From Owenia fusiformis (lineage: Eukaryota > Annelida > Polychaeta > Sabellida > Oweniidae): a stretch of DNA of 64,000 nt. The DNA lies in contig CAIIXF020000009.1 of the NCBI GenBank assembly GCA_903813345.2, positions 36,017,759-36,081,758 of the forward strand. The letters are read 5' to 3'. Positions within the stretch are counted from its first letter, which is position 1. The number at the start of each line of letters is the position of its first letter. The notes under the pieces are model-generated. The model was not told the origin of the DNA and ran no database searches. It saw nothing but the letters and a program-made list of their open reading frames with translations. Both the position numbers and the translations under genes were made by a program. Below are positions 19,264-28,918 of this stretch, piece after piece.

Positions 19264-20161
19264 TTGTGAAAATCCTTATTACAAAACTTGAAAGAACTAG
19301 AACTGATCTATAAATCCAAGAAAAAAGTAACTGCTGAGAAAAATCATGTTTTAATCGCAAACAATTTTTAATATGATATTCTGTGAAGAATTGATCAAAT
19401 TAGATAAATAAAGTTGTGATCTCTTAGACCCAAACACTGGCGTTGATAGTTATGATAGTAAGAAAGGATTTAATCAGAATATAACTTTAAGTCTTATATC
19501 TTATAAATATATACATGTAGCAAAGCTTACTGTTTTATACTGGACTTGAATATTGAGGTGATCCTGCGTAAATGGATGTAGTAGATGTACAATGTACATG
19601 TAGTTCTCAGCACTAATGAGACAAAAAGGGGAGGTGTGTACTAGTATATCATCCAGTTGTTGTGTATGTATGTTCCACCTCATATCACCTACTTAACTTA
19701 CATTACAACAATACTGGTTAATTATTAACTTATTGGTTAAAAGCTGAAATTCTTATTTATCAAATTCATGTTTAAAAGAAATGCTGTGATGCATTTCTTT
19801 CATTTTTGCATCATCATGAAAGGTACCATAGCAAATGCATTATCAGCAATGCTCAGTCTGTCAGTGTCCCATGTAAATAATTGATTTGGTTGTTGGAAAA
19901 ACTAATAATTTGTAATGATAATAGTACTCTAACCATTTTCCAAAATAAGATCACTTATCCCATACTCCTGGAAATTGGTCTTTATGAAATAGATTTCCTA
20001 AAATTTATTTATATCATTTGTTAAATAAAAAAACTAAGAATCAAAATAAAGTTGAACAAACGATTGCAATCTATCTAGAACCAACTATCAAAACTCCATT
20101 TTTATGAAATTAAAATAGTTAACCAGTCCAAAAAACATGAAGACAGAACCTTGTTTCAAGT
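19264..20161. other. unannotated part of intron 4
   Basis: A+T-rich. It may contain the first exon and promoter of the antisense dehydrogenase, but none is identifiable. Confidence 0.4.
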
Positions 20162-20909
20162 GCAATTTTACCTCCATATGTGTATGTATTCTGTTGTGTT
20201 TACAGCATTATGTGGCCACTGTGTGTACAAGTTTGACCAACATTGCCATTGCAATTTTACTTCCATGTATTCTATTGTTTGCAGCATTATGTGGCCACTG
20301 TGTGTACAAGTTTGACCAACATTTCCATTGCAATGTTACTTCCATGTATTCTATTGTTTGCAACATTATGTGGCCACTGTGTGCCGTGAACAAGTTTGAC
20401 CAACATTGCCATTTTACTTCCATGTATTCTATTGTTTGCAGCATTATGTGGCCACTGTGTGTACAAGTTTGACCAACATTGCCATTGCAATTTTACTTCC
20501 ATGTATTCTATTGTTTGCAGCATTATGTGGCCACTGTGTGTACAAGTTTGACCAACATTGCCATTGCAATTTTACTTCCATGTATTCTATTGTTTGCAGC
20601 ATTATGTGGCCACTGTGTGTACAAGTTTGACCAACATTGCCATTGCAATTTTACTTCCATGTATTCTATTGTTTGCAGCATTATGTGGCCACTGTGTGTA
20701 CAAGTTTGACCACCATTGCCATTGCAATTTTACTTCCATGTATTCTGGTTGCAGCATTATGTGGCCACTGTGTGTACAAGTTTGACCACCATTGCCATTG
20801 CAATTTTACTTCCATGTATTCTGGTTGCAGCATTATGTGGCCACTGTGTGTACAAGTTTGACCACCATTGCCATTGCAATTTTACTTCCATGTACTCCAT
20901 TGTTTGCAG
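20162..20909 (+). repeat. tandem array: nine partial copies of the DHHC exon with its splice acceptor
   Basis: Units begin CATTATGTGGCCACTGTGTG at 20206, 20285, 20364, 20442, 20521, 20600, 20679, 20755 and 20831. The genuine exon begins at 20910. Unit length is 79 bp, or 78 and 76 in three. Each carries the first ~43 bp of exon 5 ([10 protein letters not shown] + QHC or HHC), then intron-like TTTTACTTCCATGTATTCT and a TTGTTTGCAG acceptor. The acceptor before unit 3 is lost (CAA). Units 1-6 encode DQHC; units 7-9 encode DHHC. As 79 is not a multiple of 3, reading through from any upstream unit meets a stop. Only the last acceptor gives the full domain. Confidence 0.93.
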
Positions 20910-21154
20910 CATTATGTGGCCACTGTGTATTCAAGTTTGACCACCATTGCATCTGGACCAACAGCTGTCTTGGGGGTAACAACTACAGATACTTCATCTT
21001 GTTCCTCCTTAACAACCTTTTCTTCTTCACGTATGGGACCTGGATGGTGATGAGGGCACTCGGGGGTATCATAGAACACATGCACCTGTGGGATGTGAAA
21101 TACATAGATGATAATGATCAACCCCAACCTATGAACTATTCCATTCTAATACAT
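20910..21154 (+). CDS. ZDHHC4: ZDHHC4-like exon 5 (DHHC active site, helix 4)
   Basis: Starts [19 protein letters not shown], giving the catalytic DHHC cysteine and the remaining zinc ligands. [11 protein letters not shown] opens the fourth membrane helix. It ends SILIH|GTAAGA in phase 0. The start at 20910 is the only one in the repeat array that keeps the domain intact. Confidence 0.9.
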
Positions 21155-21301
21155 GTAAGAACTCAACCTTTGAAATATATATGAATATTGATTTTTTAAG
21201 ACAGAGACCCAAGTTGTTTTTTGAAAAAAAAAATTTTTTAACACTGGTTATGAGAGTAACTGTGTGTGATGATATTTTTGATGAAATACAAGTACTTGTT
21301 T

Positions 21302-23362
21302 TGTCACCACCAAAAGTGGTGACATATTGTTATGGTCTCCGTTTTTTTGCGACGGCGGTTGGTGGTTGGCGTCTGGCGTCCGGCGTCTGTAACAATTTCT
21401 TACAACTTCCTATAACTTAACAAATACTGTTTAGACTGACTTCAATTTTTTTCTAAATCATCTACATGTTCTCAGAAGTTCAAATCTGACTTTAGATTTG
21501 ACATTTGACCTTCAATGACCTTCTCAAGGTCAAAAAGGTCTTTTTTCAACTTGCTTCACATTGACTAAATTTTTTTTCAAAATCATCTACATGTTCTCAG
21601 ATATTCAAATCTGACTTTAGATTTGACATTTGACCTTCAAATCTGACTTTAGATTTGACATTTGACCTTCAATGACCTTCTCAAGGTCAAAAAAGGTCAA
21701 AAAGGTCTGTTTTCAACTTGCTTCAAATTGACTAAATTTTTTTTTCAAAATCATCTACGTGTTCTCAGAAATTCAAATCTGACTTAAGATTTGACTTAAG
21801 ATTTGACATTTGACCTTCAATGACCTTCTCAAGGTCAAAAAAGGTCTGTTTTCAACTTGCTTCAAATTGACTAAAGAAAATTTTCAAAATCATCTATGTA
21901 TTCTCAGAAATTCAAATCTGACTTTAGATTTGACTTAAGATTTGACATTTGACCTTCAATGACCTTCTCAAGGTCAAAAAGGTCTTTTTTCAACTTGCTT
22001 CACATTGACTAAATTTTTTTTCAAAATCATCTACATGTTCTCAGATATTCAAATCTGACTTTAGATTTGACATTTGACCTTCAATGACCTTCTCAAGGTC
22101 AAAAAAGGTCAAAAAGGTCTTTTTTCAAATTGCTTCAAATTGACTAATTTTTTTTTCAAAATCATCTACATGTTCTCAGAAATTCAAATCTGACTTTAGA
22201 TTTGACATTTGACCTTCAATGACCTTCTCAAGGTCAAAAAAGGTCAAAAAGGTCTTTTTTCAACTTGCTTCAAATTGACTAAATTTTTTTTTTAAAATCA
22301 TCTACATGTTCTCAGAAATTCACATCTGAATTTAGATTTGACATTTGACCTTCAGTGACCTTCTCAAGGTCAAAAAAGGTCTTTTTTCAACTTGCTTCAA
22401 ATTGACTAATTTTTTTTTTCAAAATCATCTACATGTTCTGAGAAATTCAAATCTGAATTTAGATTTGACATTTGACCTTTAATGACCTTCTCAAGGTCAA
22501 AAAAGTAAAAAAGGTCTGTTTTCAACTTGCTTCAAATTGACCAATTTTTTTTTTCAAAATCATCTACATCTTTTCAGAAATTCAAATCTGACTTTAGATT
22601 TGACATTTGACCTTCAATGACCTTCTCAAGGTCAAAAAAGGTCAAAAAGGTCTTTTTTCAACTTGCTTCAAATTGACTAATTTTTTTTTCAAAATCATCT
22701 ACATGTTCTCAGAAATTCACATCTGAATTTAAATTTGACATTTGACCTTTAATGACCTTCTCAAGGTCAAAAAAGGTCAAAAAGGTCTGTTTTCAACTTG
22801 CTTCAAATTGACCAAATTTTTTTTTCAAAATCATCTACATCTTTTCAGAAGTTCAAATTTGACTTAACAAGTTCTCAGAAGTTCAAATCTGACTTTAAAT
22901 TTGACCTTTGACCTTCAATGACCTTCTCTAGGTCAAAAAGGTCTTTTTTCAACTTGCTTCAAATTGACTAATTTTTTTTCAAAATCATCTACATGTTCTC
23001 AGAAGTTCAAATCTGACTTTAGATTTGACATTTGACCTTCAATGACCTTGAAAAGGTCAAAAAGGTCTTTTTTCAACTTGCTTCAAATTTACTTAATTTT
23101 TTTTTCAAAATCATCTACATGTTCTCAGAAGTTCAAATCTGACTTTACATTTGACATTTGACCTTCAATGACCTTCTCAATGTCAAAAAAAGTCAAAGAG
23201 GTATTTTTTCAACTTGCTTCAAATTGACGAATTTTTTTTTCAAAATCATCTACATGTTCTAAGAAGTTCGAATCAAACCTTCTTAAGGTCAAAAGGTATT
23301 TTCCAACTTGCTTTAAATTGACCAAATTGTTTTAGGTGGTGACATTTTGTCATGTTAATGCC
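21302..23362 (+). repeat. GTCACCACC-family repeat with ~14-unit internal array of AGGTCA half-sites
   Basis: Left end GTCACCACCAAAAGTGGTGAC (hairpin) at 21303. Right end GGTGGTGACATTTTGTCATGTTAATGCC at 23335-23362. Between them run about fourteen ~130-150-bp units. Each holds TTTGACATTTGACC, TGACCTTCTCAAGGTCA, AAAGGTCAAAAAGGTC, CAACTTGCTTCAAATTGAC, a T-run and AAATCATCTACATGTTCTCAG. The element fills most of intron 5 and ends 18 bp before the exon 6 acceptor. Confidence 0.88.
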
Positions 23363-23380
23363 TTGTTTTCTCTTTTGCAG

Positions 23381-23870
23381 CATCTATTTATGAAATTTCC
23401 ACGTATGGTCTTCCTGGCAGCTTCTGGGATCTTCTTAGACATTGCCGTGGGCATATTCACACTGTTTCACATCATGTTGGCGTTTACCAATCAAACGACT
23501 AATGAGAGGCATAGAAGGGGCTTCATTGAGAGTGTCATTAAGCGTTTAGCAAATACCAATAAAAATGATACTCATGAAAGAAAAACCATTGGGAATAATG
23601 GCCTGGCTGAAATAGATAAAAATGAACCAATTGATAGTGTTAAAGACAATGTAAGGCTGAGAACAAAGGGAATCAAGGGGACAGAATATAGTAATAAAGA
23701 CAATCAAACTTCCAGCAAAAGACAGGGGAAGCAATTGGTGTATCACCATGTTGAGGAGTTATTAAAGAAGCATTCTTCTAATGAAATATTACAAAGACTA
23801 TCCAACAATCCTTATGATTTAGGTTTTTTCAAAAATATTTGGTCAGTTTTCTTTCCATTGACTGTTCCAG
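23381..23870 (+). CDS. ZDHHC4: ZDHHC4-like exon 6 (helix 5, TTxE box, cytosolic tail)
   Basis: Acceptor TCTCTTTTGCAG. Begins HLFMKFPRMVFLAASGIFL (helix 5) and reaches the family motif NQTTNE. A Lys/Asn-rich tail of ~100 residues follows, then PYDLGFFKNIWSVFFPLTVP. The proposed donor CCAG|GTAAAAAC at 23871 leads to a distant last exon. If it is not used, the frame ends eight codons later at 23893. A candidate AATAAA for that shorter form is at 23963-23968. Confidence 0.82.
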
Positions 23871-24140
23871 GTAAAAACAGTGACATCTATTGAAATTTTG
23901 TAGTATGAAGAAAGCATTCAATCCAGACATTCCACATACTGATTAGAAAACTACACATGATTAATAAAAAGGCCACATTTGTTGCAATACTCGTACTCTA
24001 GTGTTTTATATACTACCCTTGTAAATGTGATAATGGAAATGTACATTTGTCATATCTGACAGTCACGTCATTTTGATGGAATAACAGCTGTGATATTAAA
24101 GGTAGAATCAGATATTTTTGTGAAAATTACCTAGGCCAAT

Positions 24141-24746
24141 TAAGTCTGTTCTCCCCCCTTAACTTTTTAATTCAGAAATAACATAGGGTTGGAATATACC
24201 ATCTTAAAGGGAATTCAATTTGCTGATCACACACCAAATTTCAGACTGATTGGTTAAATTCCATATCTTTTAGAGTATTTTTAGTGATGTCCATATTTCA
24301 CTTTTTTAATAGTCTGTATGTCTCCCCCTGCAGCCCGGATGGCCTCAATTCTATGAGGATATGATCCCGTATAAATCTTTCAGAACGTTTAATTTTGGCT
24401 GTTATCAACTATTTTGTGATGAAAGATGACCCTGCTTCTAAAGTTCCCCTGAATGTAACACATTTTACTCTGTAGCGATATTGAGAAACATCGAAATCAC
24501 CCAATGTTGGCATTGTCACTGCAGTATCATTTTCACTTTTCAATCACTATACCTGGTAATTCTACTTGTTTTGTCGTAATCAAAGGTCAACTACAACCTT
24601 ACAAGAAACATTGTAGCAATTTTATTAGTAGGAGTTTATGATTGATGTTTTGAGGGTGATCAACATTTTCCATAAGCTTCAAAATGATATATAGGAAAGT
24701 ATGATAAATTTAAAGATAAAAAAGTTAAGGGGGGAGAACAGACTTA
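24141..24746. mobile_element. ~606-bp inverted-repeat element (MITE-like)
   Basis: About 28-bp terminal inverted repeats, TAAGTCTGTTCTCCCCCC then TTAACTTTTT, pair 24141-24168 with 24719-24746. No ORF. The TA at each end is compatible with a Tc1/mariner-type target but is weak evidence. Confidence 0.7.
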
Positions 24747-25020
24747 TTTGACACCCTGTATATAGCCTACAATAAGAATATAAAAAACTAGGCCTAGATG
24801 GATGAAATTGACCAACTCTAGATTCCACACTTTTAGTTAAAAACAATTTTGACATCCGATCTTAATGGGAAAATGAGAAAGAAAATGATATGTATTCGCT
24901 TTGAAACTGTAAAATATTGAAATATTGAACTTTAGTTTGATAACCAAGAAAATTAGGGAAATGACCTAGAATTCTACCTTGACCTTTGACACGCAAAATT
25001 TTGAGTTTACCGACTATATA

Positions 25021-25257
25021 TATTTTCAAAATTCGATGGGGAACATACCGTTCTGTAATTAAGAAAAACGAGATGACCTATAGTCAAAACAGTAATGTTT
25101 GTGAGTACTTTGAATTTAAAAAATAAGCAATCAAATAACCAAATTGAAACAATTTATGTAAAAATTTCAATATGAAATTTCAAAATATATTTTCAAAATT
25201 CGATGGTGAACATACCGTTCTGTAATTAAGAAAAACGAGATGACCTATAGTCAAAAC
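25021..25257 (+). repeat. 167-bp tandem duplication holding empty and occupied DIRS1 sites
   Basis: TATTTTCAAAATTCGATGG...GACCTATAGTCAAAAC occurs at 25021-25090 and again at 25188-25257. After the first copy the sequence runs on into AGTAATGTTTGTGAG. After the second it is interrupted by the DIRS1 element and resumes with AGTAATG at 30827. Confidence 0.88.
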
Positions 25258-25300
25258 TGGGAAAATCCTTTTTTAATTGATTTTCCTGTTTATAAACATA

Positions 25301-25447
25301 CCCACCTCTCAATTATATGCCTTAGATTCCTTTAGCAATCTCTGTATGGAGTCCTAACACCCCTCTGGTTTTACTGATGACATTAACTTGGACGCGTCCA
25401 CTATTGAATAAAGTAGTTTGTACACGTGCCAACGTCCTCAATTTCCC
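25301..25447. repeat. DIRS1 left inverted terminal repeat
   Basis: Starts CCCACCTCTCAATTATATGCC and ends CCTCAATTTCCC. It pairs with 30666-30812. The terminal 43 bp outside it (25258-25300) are unique to the left end. Confidence 0.92.
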
Positions 25448-25490
25448 TATTCCCCCTAATGAATAGTGGGGAGGTCGGGTGGGACTTTGG

Positions 25491-25584
25491 TAATTGAGAG
25501 GTGGGTATGTTTATAAACAGGAAAATCAATTAAAAAAGGATTTTCCCAGTATTATTACACATCCCACCTCTCAATTATATGCCT
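25491..25584. repeat. DIRS1 internal complementary region
   Basis: 25491-25548 is the exact complement of the left terminus (25258-25315). 25549-25584 is the exact complement of the right terminus (30791-30826). It thus templates joining of the two ends into the circular cDNA. Confidence 0.93.
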
Positions 25585-25727
25585 GAATGTAGCCGAAAAG
25601 GAGGTGGGTGAATTCAGTTAAACCAGAGGGACCCACAAACCAACAAGTAGAACATTCTAAATAATTTACATTATAAAATCATAAGAATGTTTAATGATGA
25701 TGACTCACCACAAGGCTGTTGAAGATG

Positions 25728-26945
25728 CTATATGTTGTATAGTGAGCCTGCAACCATCATAGGGCCTAATTTCCGCAGTTCTCCCTCGATCACTGATGTA
25801 TCTCGTAGGTAGAAGCTGGTGAATGTGTTGTGATTTGCCCATGAGCAGGCTTTGAGAACTGCAGTAACTGACAGATTTGCTTGAACAGCAAGGCTTGCAG
25901 ATAAGGCCCTGGTTTCGTGGGTTTTAATAGAGTTGATTTGGTAATCGGTTTCTTGTGAATTTTTGTAAGTATACAAGATCAGATTTTTCACCCAAGAAGA
26001 TATAGTGTTTACGTGTATATCTCCAGTATATCCGGCTTTGTATGGTATAAACAGTCTATTTCGGTTGCCCCTTGTTGAGACTGTGGCTTGAAGGTAGTAA
26101 CGTAGAGCTCTGAGGGGGCAAAGTGTCCTGTCTGGAGAGTCTCTATTCACCAGTGTGGTGAGAGCTTTAATGAGGATTGGTTGAAAGCGAGATTCTCCTT
26201 CTGCAGCTGATAGTGACTTTGGTAGAAATCCTATGAAGGGATACATAGTAACTTGGTCCCTGGATTCTGACCATTTTAAACGTCTGAAGTCGAGTGCATG
26301 TACATCACTTCTTCTCTTCCCTGAAGCCATGAGTAAAAGAAAGAGTGTTTTCCATGATGTGAATTTAAGTTCCGCTGTAGCCATAGGTTCGAAGGGTGCT
26401 TTGGATAAAGCATTAAGAACAAATACAAGATTCCATTTAGGTACCATGTTCCTTGGTGTCAGGTTTTCCAGTTTAAAAGATCTGATAAGATCGCCTATGA
26501 GGGAATTATCAGTCAAGTCGATATCAGATGATTTTTTCAGTACTGTATTAATGGCAGTTCTGTATCCTTCCATGGTAGGAATTGAAAGTTTCTTAGTCTG
26601 GTGAAGATATAGTAGAAACTCTGCCACTAGAGGAATATCTGCTTGGCATGGATCTGAATTCCGTTCATAACACCAAACAGTGAAGGTGTTCCACCTGGAA
26701 TCATAGAGTTTATTTGTGGATTTCCTCCTTGATGATTCTGAGATTCGAAGAGACACTTCTGTAGAAAAGCCTTGTTTTTTGAGGGTGTCGTTGACAATTT
26801 GCAGGCGTGAAGGGCAAATATTTCCGGAGTCTGGTGAAACATGCTTGTCTTTGGCATTTTTAGTAGTTTTTGAGACACTGGAAGCGTTCTTGGGTAGTCC
26901 GTTAGAAGTTCCAGAATTTGCGTGAACCAAGGTTGATTTGGCCAT
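25728..26945 (-). CDS. DIRS1 tyrosine recombinase
   Basis: 405 residues from Met 26945. The N-terminal helical domain contains LYDSRWNTFTVWCYER and VAEFLLYLHQTKKLS. The catalytic domain has the first Arg in LLMASGKRRSDVHAL, HETR (His and second Arg), CSWANHNTF (Trp) and the nucleophile Tyr in FTSFYLRD. It inserts the circular cDNA without target duplication. The frame is open much further upstream, to 28601, within the RT ORF. The added 552 codons are Ser/Thr/Asn/Gln/Pro-rich and look like an off-frame reading of RT. The chosen Met gives a typical YR length. It overlaps the RT ORF by 319 nt. Confidence 0.85.
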   Translation of the reverse strand: MAKSTLVHANSGTSNGLPKNASSVSKTTKNAKDKHVSPDSGNICPSRLQIVNDTLKKQGFSTEVSLRISESSRRKSTNKLYDSRWNTFTVWCYERNSDPCQADIPLVAEFLLYLHQTKKLSIPTMEGYRTAINTVLKKSSDIDLTDNSLIGDLIRSFKLENLTPRNMVPKWNLVFVLNALSKAPFEPMATAELKFTSWKTLFLLLMASGKRRSDVHALDFRRLKWSESRDQVTMYPFIGFLPKSLSAAEGESRFQPILIKALTTLVNRDSPDRTLCPLRALRYYLQATVSTRGNRNRLFIPYKAGYTGDIHVNTISSWVKNLILYTYKNSQETDYQINSIKTHETRALSASLAVQANLSVTAVLKACSWANHNTFTSFYLRDTSVIEGELRKLGPMMVAGSLYNI

Positions 26946-28918
26946 TTTGGAGCTATCATTATGGCTTCGCAATTGTGTGTTCTCATTTTTGTTAGAACTT
27001 TGTCGATCATGCTTGTTGGTGGGAATATGTAGAAGTTGAGATTGTCCCACGGGATTGACATTGCGTCTGTTCCCCAGCTGTTTTGGTCTGGTACTGGGGA
27101 TACATATAGTGGTAATTTGTTGTTGTGACATGTCGCCATCAAATCTAACTGAGGAGTCTCCCATATTTGCCACAGTCGTTTCACTATTTGTGGGAGTAGA
27201 GACCATTCTGTGTTCACTATCCTGTCCCGAGATAGTGCGTCTGCCCGTCGGTTTAGGGATCCTGCTATATGTTGAGCTCTTATGTTTATTTGGTGGTTTT
27301 TGCACCAGATTAGGATTTCCTGGCTTAGGGTCAGAAGACTTTTCGATTTTGTCCCGCCTTGTTTGTTTATGTAGCTTAGGGCTGTTGTGTTGTCCAGGCA
27401 AACTAGAATGTTTGCTTGAGGTACCAGTAGATGATTCAGTTTGTGTAGAACTTTCAATACTGCCGCTAGTTCTAGCCAGTTGATGTGGTTTCTCATTTCT
27501 GATGGGGACCAGAATCCATTGATTTCCACAGAGTCCATATGTGCACCCCACATAGTCTCCGATGCATCCGTGAAGATTGTGTGATCTGGGACAAACATTC
27601 CTAGAGGTTGACCCATGAGTAGATTCTGCTCGTCCATCCACCATTTCAGTGTGTTTATTACTTCTTGGTTGATGTAGATTGGTGTCTCTAGTGATTTTGT
27701 AAGAGACATCTGGCTGGCTAGGCACTGTTGAATTGGTCTCATGTATAGTCTGCCCCAGGGTATATTTTTCTCTGCTGAGGCTAGTAGGCCTAGTAGTTTC
27801 ATCCACTGCCTTGTTGGTTGAGAAAGGGTATTGGTGAATAATTGTGCTATTTCTAAGATTTTCTGGATCCTGTCTTGCGGAGGATATGTTAGGCCTAGTA
27901 TTAGGTTGTATTGGGTGCCTATGTACTTGAAAATCTGTGTTGGGATCAGTTCGGATTTTTCTCTGTTGATCACAAAACCGAGTTTTTCCGTCACTGATAG
28001 TACTGTTTGTGTCCATATTTGGCACTGTTGTGCAGATGGGGCTCGTATTAGCCAATCGTCGAGATATTGGTGTGTTAATATCCCTTGGAAGTGTAGGAAG
28101 GCACCGATTGCTAATGTCACTCTTGTGAAAACATAAGGGCTGGTTGACATTCCGAATGGAAGTGTTTTGAATTGGTACACTTTGTTGTTGATCACGAAGC
28201 GAAGAAACTTCCTGAATGGTTTGGCTATCGGTATATGGTAGTAAGCATCCCGATAATCGATGGATGTGGCCCATTCGCCCTTTTGTAGAGAGTTTGATAT
28301 TTTGGCTGAAGTTTCCATTTTGAACTTTGGGCATATTATGTGTTTGTTGAGGAGAGACAGGTCTATTATGGGTCTGTAATCTCCGTTTGGCTTTTGGCGT
28401 AAGAATATGATGCTGTAGTGGCCCGGTGTGTTGTAGTCTGTTTCCTCCACAGCTTGTTTTTGAATTAGGAGGTCTACTATGTTTTGAAGCAGTAGAGCTT
28501 TTGTTTTTGATGCCGATTCGAAGTTGTTGAAGTTTTTTGTCAAAGGTGGATTGTTCACTAGTTGTGGCATGTAGCCATGTTTTATCACATTTAAAATCCA
28601 TTGGTCCTTTGTGATGAGTTCCCAGTTTTTTAAGTGTAGTTGAATCCTGCCTCCCACTGGTCCCAGCTGGGACATAGGTGAGAACGGGGGGAGGCGGGGC
28701 TGGGACATTGATGTTATTGAAGTGTCATTTACGCTTCTTAAAGCCTGATTTGTTGTTATTGTTGTTGGATTTTGTAGAAGTAGAACGGTCAGAGAAGTTT
28801 CCTCTGTTGTTGTTTCTGTTGTTGTTTCTATTGTTGTTGTTGTTGTTGAAGTTGTTCCTGTTAAAGTTGGAATGTTGATTACTACTTCTGTTGGAGTTGT
28901 TATTACTGGATTTATCAT
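26627..28918 (-). CDS. DIRS1 reverse transcriptase/RNase H
   Basis: 763 residues. After a Thr-rich leader that overlaps gag, RT motifs are IIFLRQKPNGDYRPIIDLS, TSIDYRDAYYHIPI, LPFGMSTSPYVFTRV and the active site YLDDWL. RNase H shows TDASETMWGAH, WLELAAVLKVL, CLDNTTALSYINKQGG and QHIAGSLNRRADALSR. The DIRS-specific tail follows (PQLDLMATCHNNKLPLYVS, NFYIFPPTSMI, PKWPNQPWF). No stop or shift interrupts it. Expression relative to gag requires a frame change in a 194-nt overlap. Confidence 0.92.
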   Translation of the reverse strand: MINPVITTPTEVVINIPTLTGTTSTTTTTIETTTETTTEETSLTVLLLQNPTTITTNQALRSVNDTSITSMSQPRLPPFSPMSQLGPVGGRIQLHLKNWELITKDQWILNVIKHGYMPQLVNNPPLTKNFNNFESASKTKALLLQNIVDLLIQKQAVEETDYNTPGHYSIIFLRQKPNGDYRPIIDLSLLNKHIICPKFKMETSAKISNSLQKGEWATSIDYRDAYYHIPIAKPFRKFLRFVINNKVYQFKTLPFGMSTSPYVFTRVTLAIGAFLHFQGILTHQYLDDWLIRAPSAQQCQIWTQTVLSVTEKLGFVINREKSELIPTQIFKYIGTQYNLILGLTYPPQDRIQKILEIAQLFTNTLSQPTRQWMKLLGLLASAEKNIPWGRLYMRPIQQCLASQMSLTKSLETPIYINQEVINTLKWWMDEQNLLMGQPLGMFVPDHTIFTDASETMWGAHMDSVEINGFWSPSEMRNHINWLELAAVLKVLHKLNHLLVPQANILVCLDNTTALSYINKQGGTKSKSLLTLSQEILIWCKNHQINIRAQHIAGSLNRRADALSRDRIVNTEWSLLPQIVKRLWQIWETPQLDLMATCHNNKLPLYVSPVPDQNSWGTDAMSIPWDNLNFYIFPPTSMIDKVLTKMRTHNCEAIMIAPKWPNQPWFTQILELLTDYPRTLPVSQKLLKMPKTSMFHQTPEIFALHACKLSTTPSKNKAFLQKCLFESQNHQGGNPQINSMIPGGTPSLFGVMNGIQIHAKQIFL

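Larger units (their letters stand above)
17618..20909 (+). other. ZDHHC4-like intron 4
   Basis: Contains the antisense dehydrogenase copy (18102-19143) and, at its 3' end, the acceptor-plus-exon array (20162-20909). The stretches 17618-18101 and 19264-20161 hold no other recognisable element. Confidence 0.75.
23871..25257 (+). other. first part of the proposed last ZDHHC4-like intron (or 3' UTR/intergenic)
   Basis: Holds an inverted-repeat element (24141-24746) and a 167-bp tandem duplication (25021-25257) that served as the DIRS1 target. Nothing else recognised. Confidence 0.55.

Noticed and set aside
20137-21050. Stack of overlapping ~75-codon ORFs on both strands
   Set aside because: They are frame-shifted readings of the 79-bp exon/acceptor array; only the last unit continues into the real exon.
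23871-23893. Stop at 23893 as the certain end of the ZDHHC4-like protein
   Set aside because: A GT donor lies at 23871 and a phase-matched exon with a better family-like tail exists at 31238; both ends remain possible.
26945-28601. Separate protein N-terminal to the DIRS1 recombinase
   Set aside because: Composition is that of an off-frame reading of RT and no DIRS-specific domain is seen; kept only as a finding to test.
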